Below are positions 1 through 7,534 of a stretch of DNA of 9,924 bases, one piece after another. Within the stretch, counting starts at the first letter, position 1. Each line of letters starts with the position of its first letter. Origin of the DNA: Candidatus Dojkabacteria bacterium UBA5232 (GTDB lineage Bacteria > Patescibacteriota > Dojkabacteria > SC72); NCBI GenBank assembly GCA_002409215.1, contig DHUO01000011.1, positions 241 through 10,164 of the forward strand, in the 5' to 3' direction. The position numbers and the translations under genes were made by a program. Below the pieces are notes generated by a model. The model made no database searches. It was not told the DNA's origin and worked only from the letters and a program-made list of their open reading frames with translations.

Positions 1-1688
1 TTGTACTCCTTATCTATAACAGGGACATATTTCTTCTTCCCAACCGAAATTGCATCCAAAGAATCCTCAACATCAGCTGTGTATGTATAGTCAACAAGCC
101 TTGCAAAGTTATTCCTAAGGAAATTTGTTACCAATCTTCCCACATCTGAGGGAAGAAGTGCTCTTGCTTCCTTAAGCACATATCCCCTTGCAAGAATCGT
201 TGAGATTATGGTTGCATATGTAGAAGGTCTTCCAACACCCAAAAGTTCAAGCTTCTTAATTAAAGATGCCTCTGTATATCTGGCTGGGGGCTGTGTAAAT
301 TTTTGTTCATTTACAAACTTATCCCTATCCAACTCCTGACCTTTCTCAATTGCGTATATTTCCTGCAAATCATCTTCTGATGACTTAATATGCAATACTT
401 TTCTAAAACCATCAAAGAGTACTCTCTCACCACCCATTACAAAAAGATACTCTGGCTCCTTCAGATCTTTAGGAACAACAGAAACTGTTAATACCTCAAC
501 TTCTTTACTACTCATCTGGCTAGAAACAGCTCTCTTCCATATCAATTCATACAATTTCTTAGCAGTATCTCCCAATTCCTTGCCTATCTTCTCTGAGTCA
601 ATATTGAAATCAGTTGGTCTAATTGCCTCATGTGCTTCCTGTGCATTTTTAGATTTTGTTTTGTAGTAGTTTGGTTTCTGAGGTACATACTCTTTTCCAT
701 ATCTTTTCTCTACTAATTTTCTAATTGCATCAATAGCTTTTTTACTCAATGTCGTTGAGTCTGTTCGCATATATGTTATGTAGCCTGCTTGATACAGAAT
801 CTGGGCAACACTCATTGTTCGCTTTGATGTAAAGCCTAATGTGTTGTATGCAGATTGTTGAAGTGTCGATGTAGTATATGGAGGATATGCATGTTTGCTA
901 ACTTGCTTTTTAGTAATGTCTTTTACAACAAACTTACTATCCCCTATCTTTTTCTCAAACTCGACAACCTCTTTCTCACTCTTCGGTACGTACTTTTTTC
1001 CATCTTTCTTTTGAAGTCTAGCTTCAAGGACATTCTTGTGTGAATCTTTCAAAAGAACTTTTACATCCCAATATTCATCTGATTTGAAGGCTTCCCTTTC
1101 TTCTTCCTTCTCAACAATTAATCTTAAAGCTACGGATTGTACCCTACCCGCTGAAAGGCCATACCAAATCTTCTTCCAAAGCAATTCTGAGAGTTTGTAC
1201 CCTACCAATCTATCAAGGACTCTCCTAGCCTTCTGTGCTTCAACTAAATTCATATCTATCTTCGCAGACTCAGCGATTGCCTCCTTGATTACGGAGTCTG
1301 TAATTTCGTGGAATACAACTCTTTTTGCATCTTTCAAGCCCAAAGAGTTAGCAGTATGCCATGCAATTGCCTCTCCTTCTCTATCTGGGTCCATTGCTAA
1401 ATATACATTTCCACCCTTAGGAACAGCCTTTTTTAGCTCCTTTATCACCTTTCCTTTTCCATATATTTGCTCCCAAAGAGCTTCATACCCATTCTCCACA
1501 TCAACCCCAAGCTTGCTCTTAGGAAGGTCTATTATATGGCCAACTGTGGCCATTACCTTAAAGTCCTTACCTAGGTATTTATTAATTGTTTTTGCTTTGG
1601 ATGGGGACTCTACAATCAAGAGATTGTTGTATCCTAATGTTGCTTTTTTAGTTGTTTTTTTAGCTTTTGTTTTTGCCATACGCTTCAT
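1..1688 (-). CDS. topA: DNA topoisomerase I (type IA), C-terminus cut off by the window edge
   Basis: This enzyme relaxes negative supercoils by nicking one strand through a 5'-phosphotyrosine, passing the other strand and resealing. About 560 residues are visible. Counting from the ATG at 1679, the TOPRIM domain shows E24 in VESPSKAK and the metal-binding D97/D99 in AMDPDREGE. The catalytic Tyr is Y303 in ITYMRTDS. The family motifs SAGRVQS (176-182), AHEAIRPT (349-356) and GVGRPSTYAT (481-490) follow. The usual C-terminal zinc fingers would lie beyond the left edge. Two in-frame ATGs compete, at 1688 (MKRMAKTK) and 1679 (MAKTK), and neither has a Shine-Dalgarno site. I give the longer form because a TATAAT ends 11 nt before it, but 1679 is equally possible. 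The gene follows dprA by 26 nt, the common dprA-topA order. All key residues are present; the identification is firm. Confidence 0.97.
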   Translation of the reverse strand, partial: MKRMAKTKAKKTTKKATLGYNNLLIVESPSKAKTINKYLGKDFKVMATVGHIIDLPKSKLGVDVENGYEALWEQIYGKGKVIKELKKAVPKGGNVYLAMDPDREGEAIAWHTANSLGLKDAKRVVFHEITDSVIKEAIAESAKIDMNLVEAQKARRVLDRLVGYKLSELLWKKIWYGLSAGRVQSVALRLIVEKEEEREAFKSDEYWDVKVLLKDSHKNVLEARLQKKDGKKYVPKSEKEVVEFEKKIGDSKFVVKDITKKQVSKHAYPPYTTSTLQQSAYNTLGFTSKRTMSVAQILYQAGYITYMRTDSTTLSKKAIDAIRKLVEKRYGKEYVPQKPNYYKTKSKNAQEAHEAIRPTDFNIDSEKIGKELGDTAKKLYELIWKRAVSSQMSSKEVEVLTVSVVPKDLKEPEYLFVMGGERVLFDGFRKVLHIKSSEDDLQEIYAIEKGQELDRDKFVNEQKFTQPPARYTEASLIKKLELLGVGRPSTYATIISTILARGYVLKEARALLPSDVGRLVTNFLRNNFARLVDYTYTADVEDSLDAISVGKKKYVPVIDKEY

Positions 1689-1699
1689 AAAATACAGTA

Positions 1700-1705
1700 A
1701 TTATA
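1700..1705 (-). promoter_or_regulatory. Candidate -10 box for topA
   Basis: The minus strand reads a perfect TATAAT here, in the 26-nt gap between dprA and topA. It would start a transcript about 5 nt before the ATG at 1688, or about 14 nt before the ATG at 1679. No good -35 box lies 16-18 nt upstream. A TTGACA lies only 7 nt upstream, which is too close to be its partner. topA may have its own start as well as read-through from dprA. Confidence 0.4.
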
Positions 1706-1714
1706 CTACGTTTG

Positions 1715-2371
1715 TCAAAAAAACATTTTTCTTTGTTCTTCAAAGATACCAAAGATTTCTTTAAAATCAGAAAGGCTTGTTAATACATTTGCCCCTTGTT
1801 GAGCGAGGATGTTGCAACCTTTTGAGAGTGGACTTGTGATATTGCCTGGTACAACATGTACATCTCTGTTGTAGTCTAGTGCTAGTTTGGCGGTGGTTAG
1901 TGATCCACTATTTTCCCCAGCTTCGATTACAACCGTTGATGGGGATACCCCTGCAAGTATTCTATTCCTCTGTATATACATATATTTGCTTAACTTCGTG
2001 CCTTCTGGATACTCTGCAATTACGAGATTGTTCTTTAGCATCTCCTTACAAATTGCCCTACTAGAAGAGGGTATTGCTGTATCTACACCTCCAGGGACGA
2101 CTGCTATTGTTGATATGCTCTTCTCCAAACATTTCCTGTGTACATAGCTGTCTACACCTCTTGCCAAACCACTAACCACAACTATACCCAACTCTTGGAG
2201 GAAAGAGTTAAGAAAAATATCTAAGACCTGAATCCCGTATTTTGTAATGCTTCTTGTTCCAACAATTGTAACAGAGGGGTTAGAAAGCAAAGAAGTATTA
2301 CCATAACAATACAGAGCCTTGGGGGGATCTGATATCTTTAAGAGTAAACCAGAAGGTTGAAGTATCTTCAT
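1715..2371 (-). CDS. dprA: DNA-processing protein DprA/Smf, short form (Rossmann core only)
   Basis: DprA binds incoming single-stranded DNA and loads RecA on it during natural transformation. The 218 residues cover the DprA Rossmann-like core. Visible family motifs are VGTRSITKYG (37-46), SGLARGVD (67-74), PGGVDTAIP (93-101), YPEGT (121-125), RNRILAG (135-141), EAGENSGSL (150-158) and the VPGNITSPLSKGCN stretch (174-187). Most DprA proteins are about 280-370 residues long. This one lacks the N-terminal SAM-like domain and the C-terminal winged-helix (DML1) domain, and ends about 20 residues after the core. It ends in TGA, with no sign of a frameshift, so it is probably a natural minimal form. 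The start at 2371 is the only reasonable ATG before the conserved core; a GAGG lies almost against it, too close for normal ribosome binding. topA follows 26 nt downstream. Confidence 0.95.
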   Translation of the reverse strand: MKILQPSGLLLKISDPPKALYCYGNTSLLSNPSVTIVGTRSITKYGIQVLDIFLNSFLQELGIVVVSGLARGVDSYVHRKCLEKSISTIAVVPGGVDTAIPSSSRAICKEMLKNNLVIAEYPEGTKLSKYMYIQRNRILAGVSPSTVVIEAGENSGSLTTAKLALDYNRDVHVVPGNITSPLSKGCNILAQQGANVLTSLSDFKEIFGIFEEQRKMFF

Positions 2372-2393
2372 ACCTCAACTCTACCAGAAGGTT
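2348..2393. repeat. 11-bp direct repeat across the dprA start
   Basis: ACCAGAAGGTT occurs at 2348-2358, inside the dprA coding sequence, and again at 2383-2393, just upstream of the start codon, 35 bp apart. The second copy overlaps the candidate -10 region. The period is not a multiple of three, so this is not a duplicated coding segment in frame. It could be a small tandem duplication, an operator pair or chance. Confidence 0.4.
2378..2386 (-). promoter_or_regulatory. Candidate extended -10 promoter for dprA
   Basis: The minus strand reads TGG-TAGAGT, an extended -10 form (TGn plus a hexamer matching TATAAT at 4 of 6 positions). Six bases then separate it from the dprA ATG, so transcription would start at or next to the start codon. 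No convincing -35 box is seen. The spacing matches the leaderless-type starts elsewhere in the window, which is the main reason to list it. Confidence 0.3.
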
Positions 2394-2426
2394 ATGAACT
2401 GATGATTAACCAAAAAAGATACCTTA

Positions 2427-2440
2427 GGTCTGTCCCAGAT
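2427..2440 (+). repeat. Left inverted repeat of the REP-type element
   Basis: GGTCTGTCCCAGAT matches the reverse complement of 2936-2949 exactly. It is followed at once by a near-duplicate (TCTGTCCCTAGA), so this end holds two tandem copies with an 11-bp period. Such ends probably form the structure recognised by the transposase. Confidence 0.75.
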
Positions 2441-2446
2441 CTGTCC

Positions 2447-2878
2447 CTAGAATTTCCCCCACGGATAGTCCTGCGACCGCTTCACCAACCCCTCTACAAC
2501 AGGGTTTTTCTTGACATATCCTCTTGCTTGTTTGAGATCTTTTTTGTACCTTAACATTTTGGCTTGATACCGACCTTGAAAGACATGTCCCACCCTTTTG
2601 TACTTCCTATTTATCTGCATTGCAAAACTAACAGTTAGCCTTTGCATACACTTCGAAAGAATGTGTGGATTTCTTCCAATTTTAACAATCAGATGATAAT
2701 GATTATCCATAATACAAAAAGAGTCCAACAACAAGTCTGTTCTTCGGATATTTATATACAACAAAGAGATGAAAAGTCTTTTGTCCTCAGCATATTTTAG
2801 GACCGGATCACGGTTATTTCCTCGGTTGTATATGTGATAATACATATGTGTCTTGTATCGTCTGCTTGTTCTGGGCAT
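2447..2878 (-). CDS. REP-associated tyrosine transposase (Y1/HUH family)
   Basis: This is a single-strand DNA transposase of the IS200/RAYT superfamily, which nicks DNA through one tyrosine. The start at 2878 gives 143 residues (MPRTSRRYKTH...) and matches the usual family N-terminus, followed by YYHIYNRGNNR. An upstream ATG at 2932 would add 18 hydrophobic residues and is less likely. The HUH metal site is HYH in MDNHYHLIVKI (residues 60 and 62 from this start). The family block RVGHVFQGRYQ follows. The nucleophile Tyr is expected to be residue 121, in GYVKKNPVVEGLV, which aligns with the YIxxNPV site of E. coli TnpA-REP. The C-terminal DYPWGKF is also typical. The gene appears intact, and its TAG stop falls inside the left terminal repeat. 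No other copy is in the window. Confidence 0.93.
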   Translation of the reverse strand: MPRTSRRYKTHMYYHIYNRGNNRDPVLKYAEDKRLFISLLYINIRRTDLLLDSFCIMDNHYHLIVKIGRNPHILSKCMQRLTVSFAMQINRKYKRVGHVFQGRYQAKMLRYKKDLKQARGYVKKNPVVEGLVKRSQDYPWGKF

Positions 2879-2935
2879 AACAACAAGGATACCGTATAGA
2901 AATGAAATTTTTCTGAATAGAAAAAAGGACACCTA

Positions 2936-2949
2936 ATCTGGGACAGACC
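2936..2949 (-). repeat. Right inverted repeat of the REP-type element
   Basis: ATCTGGGACAGACC is the exact reverse complement of the left repeat at 2427-2440. It lies 17 bp beyond the mrdA stop codon. The GGGACAGACCC core is itself an imperfect palindrome and could form a small hairpin. Confidence 0.75.
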
Positions 2950-2966
2950 CTGAAGTGGAAGTGGAC

Positions 2967-4970
2967 CTACATCTTTCCATTTTCTTTCATCCATACGATT
3001 ATCTCCCTCGCACTTTTGACAGCGTTGTAGCTCTGTCCCCCATCCTCAAGGAAGATTGTAAGAACATATTTCGGATTCTCTGCAGGGAAAAAGGTTGTAA
3101 CCCAAGCATGTGTATGCTCATATATACCATTTTTGTTTAACTTTCCAAACTCCGCAGTACCTGTTTTTGCCCCAACAGAAACATCCGGAATACCTGCTAC
3201 ACCACGTATTGTTGCCCTAGGCCCATTTACAGCGCTCCACATCCCCTCCCTAACTGTCTTCAAGGAATCAGATGAAAGAACACTCTCTCCTAATGGCCTA
3301 AACTCAGCAGATGTTTTCTGCCCATCCTCACCCTCAAACGAATCTGCCAAATGCGGAGTATTCAGCTTCCCCCCATTCGCAATTGCAGCAGTCCAATTCG
3401 CCATCTGTATTGGTGTTACCAAAGTAATTCCCTGCCCAACAACAGAGTTGCAAGAATCCCCCTCTGGATACCAAACTGGCTCCAACCACGGGCTATACTT
3501 AGATAACTCAATCTTATTCGCAGGAGATGGCAACCTCCCAGCAGCCTCCCCTGGAATATCAACACCTGATAGCTTCCCTATCCCAAATTTTTCCAAATAT
3601 GGCACCAACGCATCCATATTCCAATTTCGTATCAACTCACAGAAGTATATATTTGAGGAAACTGAGATTGCATCTATTAAATTTAACCTTCCGTATGAAT
3701 TGTTGTGATACTCTTGAAATGGTGCTCCACCAGTAAATGTGTACCCTCTTCTACTAACATACACTGTATTCTTTGTTATCACCCCAGCATCCAAGCCAGC
3801 AGCAGCAACAAGAGGTTTGAACGTTGAGCCAGGGGGCATCTGTGCCGCAATCGCTCTATCCAAAAGAGGATTCCCCGGATTATTTAAAATCTCATTAAAA
3901 CTCTTTTGTGATATCCCTCCTACAAAAAGATTGTTGTTATACGAAGGATACGAAGTTAAGGTCAACAACCCCCCTGTATTCACATCCTCTATCACAACAG
4001 CCCCACCAACAGCACCGTACTGCTTCACACTCTCTTGCAGTACTTCATACGCCTTTTCCTGCAAATCAGCATCCACCGTCAAACGCAAATTCTCTCCAGA
4101 TACAGGTTTTTTCAAAGTATATCCTTCATCTTCAACCATCCTTCCCATCGAATCAACCTCCCATGCTATCTGACCATCGTCCCCTATTAATCTCTCATCA
4201 TACTTCTTTTCCAACCCTGTTCTTCCAACAACATCAGTCGAATCTACATAGTCAAGATTCTTCAAATCCTCCGCTGTTACATTACCCGTATACCCCAAGA
4301 TATGGGCAAATGCATCTCCTCTCGTATACTCTCTTTTACTACCACTATCTACATATACCCCTGGCAATTCATTAGCTGAGGCCTTAATTTTAATGGCCAT
4401 TTCATTATCTACATTCCTAGCAACCAAAATCTCTGTAAAATATGGATCCTTATCATATATTGAATATATTTTCTCAGAGATTGAGGAGTACTGCTCATTC
4501 TGATCAACCAGCTTATCTTGCCAGAGATCCCCTATTATACCCCCCAGGGTATTGGTCGACTTTTCCAAAGCCTCTGTATTTACATAGCCCCTCTTGTCTA
4601 AATATTTCTCTACTGAAAGATATACATTCATAGATGGGACATTTTGCGCCAACAGTTTCCCATTCCTATCCATAATAACCCCTCTAAATGCAGTATCTTT
4701 CCTTATCCTAATCTGATTATTCTTCGACTTTTGCAACATCTCCTTCCCCTGGGCTATCTGAAGAGAAGAAAGCTGAACAAAAAGAAAGCCAAACATCACA
4801 ACAAAAGCGATAAAGAGTAGAACATAATTCCATGCAGGATTAAAGTTATCTTCTCTACCCTGTGTAAATGAACCTTTAATTCCCTTAAACATTGACTTGG
4901 GACAGAAGCTTACCTTAAAAGGTTTCTTTTTATAGCTGCTACTGATTTTTTTAGAAATCTTCAAACCCAT
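2967..4970 (-). CDS. mrdA: Penicillin-binding protein 2, elongasome transpeptidase
   Basis: This class B PBP cross-links peptidoglycan in the lateral wall together with RodA, and acts outside the membrane. The 667 residues show a basic cytoplasmic tail of about 46 residues, one membrane segment (about 47-67), the PBP dimerisation domain (RGVIMDRNGKLLAQN, 96-110), and the transpeptidase domain with all three active-site motifs: S382-T-F-K385, S438-S-N440 and K602-T-G604. The length is normal for PBP2. It is the last gene of mreB-mreC-mreD-mrdA and starts 3 nt after the mreD TAG stop. An AGG about 12 nt before the ATG is a weak ribosome site. No rodA follows; the next feature is the transposable element. 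The position in the mre cluster favours PBP2 over the division protein PBP3/FtsI. Confidence 0.94.
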   Translation of the reverse strand: MGLKISKKISSSYKKKPFKVSFCPKSMFKGIKGSFTQGREDNFNPAWNYVLLFIAFVVMFGFLFVQLSSLQIAQGKEMLQKSKNNQIRIRKDTAFRGVIMDRNGKLLAQNVPSMNVYLSVEKYLDKRGYVNTEALEKSTNTLGGIIGDLWQDKLVDQNEQYSSISEKIYSIYDKDPYFTEILVARNVDNEMAIKIKASANELPGVYVDSGSKREYTRGDAFAHILGYTGNVTAEDLKNLDYVDSTDVVGRTGLEKKYDERLIGDDGQIAWEVDSMGRMVEDEGYTLKKPVSGENLRLTVDADLQEKAYEVLQESVKQYGAVGGAVVIEDVNTGGLLTLTSYPSYNNNLFVGGISQKSFNEILNNPGNPLLDRAIAAQMPPGSTFKPLVAAAGLDAGVITKNTVYVSRRGYTFTGGAPFQEYHNNSYGRLNLIDAISVSSNIYFCELIRNWNMDALVPYLEKFGIGKLSGVDIPGEAAGRLPSPANKIELSKYSPWLEPVWYPEGDSCNSVVGQGITLVTPIQMANWTAAIANGGKLNTPHLADSFEGEDGQKTSAEFRPLGESVLSSDSLKTVREGMWSAVNGPRATIRGVAGIPDVSVGAKTGTAEFGKLNKNGIYEHTHAWVTTFFPAENPKYVLTIFLEDGGQSYNAVKSAREIIVWMKENGKM

Positions 4971-4973
4971 ACA

Positions 4974-5480
4974 CTATTTTAACCTAATCTGAGATTGACT
5001 TCCTCTTTTTCGAATCCCACCAATCATATAATTAATCAAGAACAACAAGAGAATGGCGAACAAGGAAGCAACAAAAGAATACAGAACTGACCTTCCATTA
5101 ATACTCCCCAAGGTTCCTGTTAAAAGAAAGGATGGAAGTATTAGATTTAACACGTAATACAAAAAGATTGAAAAGAAACGAACAATATATGCACCTATAC
5201 CATCCTCCACAGAAGAAAAAAGAGTAAAAAGTGAAAAAACACCTAATGGAATCATAAAGAGAAGCAGATTTGTACCTAATTTGTAGTGCATCGTTACATC
5301 CATAATCAAAGAGATTACAAAAGAGACACTTAGAAGATCTTTCCAATCAAGTTTTTTATATGCAAAAAGAAATAATAAAAAGATTATCCTAAAAGCAAAA
5401 AGATTAACAAAGAATGCCTCCACAAAAATTAGTAGGAATAAGCCAACTGCTATGTATAATATTCTTAATACTGTTTTCAT
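4974..5480 (-). CDS. mreD: Rod shape-determining membrane protein MreD
   Basis: MreD is an integral membrane partner of MreC in the elongasome. The 168 residues are almost entirely hydrophobic, with about five or six predicted membrane segments (roughly 5-25, 27-41, 50-66, 72-88, 98-118 and 132-152) and a basic C-terminal tail (GGIRKRGSQSQIRLK). The length fits the family (about 160-170). MreD sequences diverge strongly, so the assignment rests mostly on position between mreC and mrdA. The gene starts 1 nt after the mreC TAG (TAGTATG), consistent with translational coupling, and ends 3 nt before mrdA. Confidence 0.88.
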   Translation of the reverse strand: MKTVLRILYIAVGLFLLIFVEAFFVNLFAFRIIFLLFLFAYKKLDWKDLLSVSFVISLIMDVTMHYKLGTNLLLFMIPLGVFSLFTLFSSVEDGIGAYIVRFFSIFLYYVLNLILPSFLLTGTLGSINGRSVLYSFVASLFAILLLFLINYMIGGIRKRGSQSQIRLK

Positions 5481-5481
5481 A

Positions 5482-6318
5482 CTATTCTATCTCAACAAAT
5501 ACACTCATTAAATCATCATAATCTACTAACGGTGCTACCTTTGCACTCTTAGATGTCGCAGCTGGATTGCTAACTAGATTTGCAATTTGCCCAACAATTA
5601 AATACCCCCCAACCCTTTCATCCATAGTTACAACAATATCACCATCTTTTACAGCAGAATTCATAGAAATATTCTCTATATTGATATCATCACCACTACC
5701 CCGCAACACTGCCTTACTCAAAATTGACACTCCATCTACAACCTTTCCCTCTTTTACCCCAACATCTGTAACAAAAACTTCAAAACTATTACTTTTAGAA
5801 TACGGAAGAAGAACTAAAGAACCCTCAAGGTCAACACTCTGCACTATCCCTACAAACATATTCCCGACAGACACAACACTACCTTTTTCAACTCCCTCTT
5901 TACTACCCTTATCTATCTGCATATTACTAATATTCTCTATACCTAAAACCTTGCTTAAAAGATATTTCTTCTCCTTGTTACCCAAATCCAACTGTTTTTT
6001 AAGTGATGTGTTTTCCTCCAAGAGGACTTGATAGTGAGCATTGTTAATATCCTTTTCATAGCTTGATATCTTTAATTCATTAAACTCCTTTCTAAAATCA
6101 CCAACTTTCCCAATAGTGGTAAAATACTCCTTAGCCCCACTACCAATATTCTTACCATCTACATATATTGGATTAAAAATGAATGATATTCCACTCCTTA
6201 GAGGTTTTACAATGTTGAAAGTATCCAAAAGAAGAAAGATACCTGCAATAACCAACCCCAAAACAAGTAAAATATTATCACCCAATATATTTTTGGCTAT
6301 CTTCTTTCTGTTTAACAT
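5482..6318 (-). CDS. mreC: Rod shape-determining protein MreC
   Basis: MreC is a periplasmic or extracytoplasmic scaffold that links MreB and MreD to PBP2. The 278 residues show a short cytoplasmic N-terminus, one membrane anchor (about 15-32), a likely coiled coil (about 75-110, rich in E, K and L) and the C-terminal double beta-barrel region. The latter carries the family signature DKGSKEGVEKGSVVSVGN (136-153) followed by FVGIVQSVDLEGSLVLLP and a terminal DYDDLMSVFVEIE. Length and domain order are normal. It starts 10 nt after the mreB stop, with an AGG 9 nt before the ATG, one of the few plausible Shine-Dalgarno sites in the window. Confidence 0.94.
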   Translation of the reverse strand: MLNRKKIAKNILGDNILLVLGLVIAGIFLLLDTFNIVKPLRSGISFIFNPIYVDGKNIGSGAKEYFTTIGKVGDFRKEFNELKISSYEKDINNAHYQVLLEENTSLKKQLDLGNKEKKYLLSKVLGIENISNMQIDKGSKEGVEKGSVVSVGNMFVGIVQSVDLEGSLVLLPYSKSNSFEVFVTDVGVKEGKVVDGVSILSKAVLRGSGDDINIENISMNSAVKDGDIVVTMDERVGGYLIVGQIANLVSNPAATSKSAKVAPLVDYDDLMSVFVEIE

Positions 6319-6328
6319 ATATTAAAAC

Positions 6329-7384
6329 CTAAACTAACTCTTCCCAAGACTTCTGTACTCTATCAAGAAGATCTATGTGATCAAGCATTAAAGATGTACC
6401 CCTTGCAGCTGCAGATAGAGGATCTTCAACTATTTTTACAGGAAGCTCTAACTCCTCTGTCCAGTATGCATCCAAACCTCTAATTAACGCACCACCACCT
6501 GCTATATATACACCCGAAGATACCAAATCTTTAAGAAGCTCTGGAGGTGTTTCTTCAATGGCATCTTTTATGGCATCTGTTATTAATGAAATTGTATTCA
6601 TTATGGCCTCCCTTATCTCAATACTGCTTAATTCAATCGTTTTGGGAAGTCCTGTTAGAAGATCTCGACCTTGAACAGGATACTTCTTCTCTTTTTTCAA
6701 CGGTGTGGCAGAACCCATCATAATCTTCATATCCTCTGCTGTTCTTTCACCTATTAACATGTTGTACTTCGCTCTTATGTAGTTAATGATGTCTTGATCC
6801 ATCTCATCACCTGCTATTTTCATTGTTTTTCCAACTACAATATCACCCAAAGAAAACACCGCTATATCAGTAGTACCACCACCCAAATCAATTATCATAC
6901 TCCCAGAAGCATCTTCAATTGGAAGACCTGCCCCAATTGCTGCAGCCATACACTCCTCGACAATATATACCTGCCTTGCTTGTGCAGTCTTCACAGCGTC
7001 AATTACCGCCTGCCTTTCAACCTCTGTCACAGATGAAGGCACACCTACAATCACTCTTGGTCGTTGTAGTTTAAGACCCTTGTTGTAGTACTTATGTGCT
7101 TTTGTAATGAAGTGATGGATCATAGCTTGGGTTGTATCAAAATCAGATATAACACCATCTCGAAGTGGCCTCACTGCAACAATATTACTTGGAGTCCTAC
7201 CAATCATTTGTCTAGCTTCTTTACCCACAGCTAGCACAACTTTTGTTCTTTTATCTATCGCAACAACTGATGGCTCTGACACTACCACTCCGTGGTTTCT
7301 TAGATACACCATTGTATTGGCAGTACCCAAATCTATACCTAAATCGTATGTGAGAAGTTCCCAGAATTTATCAAAGATTGCCAT
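6329..7384 (-). CDS. mreB: Rod shape-determining actin homologue MreB
   Basis: MreB forms membrane-bound ATP-dependent filaments that guide lateral wall synthesis. The 351 residues have normal length and all nucleotide-site motifs: phosphate-1 GIDLGTANT (16-24), phosphate-2 IIDLGGGTTDIAVF (164-177) and adenosine motif IAGGGALIRGLD (294-305). The catalytic glutamate is expected in VEECMAAAIG (142-151), where a Cys replaces the Pro usually found in the VEEPMAAAIG form. I chose the ATG at 7384 (MAIFDKFWELLTYDLGIDLGTANT), which places the N-terminus correctly; a TTG two codons upstream is possible but unneeded. It is the first gene of the mreBCD-mrdA operon, with about 150 bp of upstream non-coding DNA and an extended -10 candidate. 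No Shine-Dalgarno site is visible. Confidence 0.97.
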   Translation of the reverse strand: MAIFDKFWELLTYDLGIDLGTANTMVYLRNHGVVVSEPSVVAIDKRTKVVLAVGKEARQMIGRTPSNIVAVRPLRDGVISDFDTTQAMIHHFITKAHKYYNKGLKLQRPRVIVGVPSSVTEVERQAVIDAVKTAQARQVYIVEECMAAAIGAGLPIEDASGSMIIDLGGGTTDIAVFSLGDIVVGKTMKIAGDEMDQDIINYIRAKYNMLIGERTAEDMKIMMGSATPLKKEKKYPVQGRDLLTGLPKTIELSSIEIREAIMNTISLITDAIKDAIEETPPELLKDLVSSGVYIAGGGALIRGLDAYWTEELELPVKIVEDPLSAAARGTSLMLDHIDLLDRVQKSWEELV

Positions 7385-7413
7385 ATACAAAAATACATCT
7401 AATTATTTACCTG

Positions 7414-7422
7414 ATTCTAACA
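7414..7422 (-). promoter_or_regulatory. Candidate extended -10 promoter of the mre operon
   Basis: The minus strand reads TGT-TAGAAT (TGn plus five of six TATAAT positions). Transcription would start near 7407 and give a 5' leader of about 23 nt before the mreB ATG. There is no recognisable -35 box 17 nt upstream, which is tolerated by extended -10 promoters. Confidence 0.4.
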
Positions 7423-7470
7423 TTTACAAAAGAAAAACGATAGAGAGTAGAAGAATTATTTATGTGTAAT

Positions 7471-7501
7471 AAAAAATATACCTATTCTATATATAAGATA
7501 G
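7471..7501 (-). terminator. Weak candidate terminator after rpmB
   Basis: About 34 nt beyond the rpmB stop, the minus strand has an AT-only imperfect stem (7482-7501, CTAT pairing with ATAG around an AT core) and then a run of six T (7476-7471). The stem is short and lacks GC pairs, so it would be inefficient. It is the only terminator-like structure between rpmB and mreB. The rest of 7391-7534 shows nothing except the mreB promoter candidate. Confidence 0.25.
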
Positions 7502-7534
7502 TATTAAAAGAAACCCATTGATATTAAACAGAAG

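Larger units (their letters stand above)
2427..2949 (-). mobile_element. REP-associated / IS200-like single-gene transposable element
   Basis: A Y1 transposase gene is enclosed by a perfect 14-bp inverted repeat: GGTCTGTCCCAGAT at 2427-2440 and ATCTGGGACAGACC at 2936-2949. Each end carries a second, inner copy of the core: TCTGTCCC recurs at 2440-2447 on the left and GGACA at 2927-2931 on the right. The transposase stop codon lies within the left inner copy. The element is about 523 bp long and begins 17 bp after the mrdA stop codon, separating mrdA from dprA. No target duplication is visible, as expected for HUH single-strand transposition. Exact ends are inferred from the repeats. Confidence 0.75.

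Noticed and set aside
1706..1717. TTGACA as the -35 box of topA
   Set aside because: It is only 7 nt from the TATAAT; a functional pair needs about 16-18 nt. It also overlaps the dprA stop codon.
1036..1764. A 242-codon open frame on the plus strand
   Set aside because: It lies opposite topA, whose catalytic motifs are clear on the minus strand. The predicted product is Ser/Pro/Phe-rich, as expected for an antisense shadow.
2447..2878. Apparent loss of a catalytic Tyr in the transposase (Phe in VSFAMQIN)
   Set aside because: That position is not the nucleophile. The expected catalytic Tyr aligns with the one in GYVKKNPV, which is present, so the enzyme is probably intact.
2797..2994. A small minus-strand frame across the right element end
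   Set aside because: It overlaps both the transposase start and the mrdA stop, has no recognisable domain, and is explained by the neighbouring frames.
3133..4375. Several long plus-strand open frames
   Set aside because: They all lie opposite mrdA, which carries all three transpeptidase motifs, and their products show no domain pattern.
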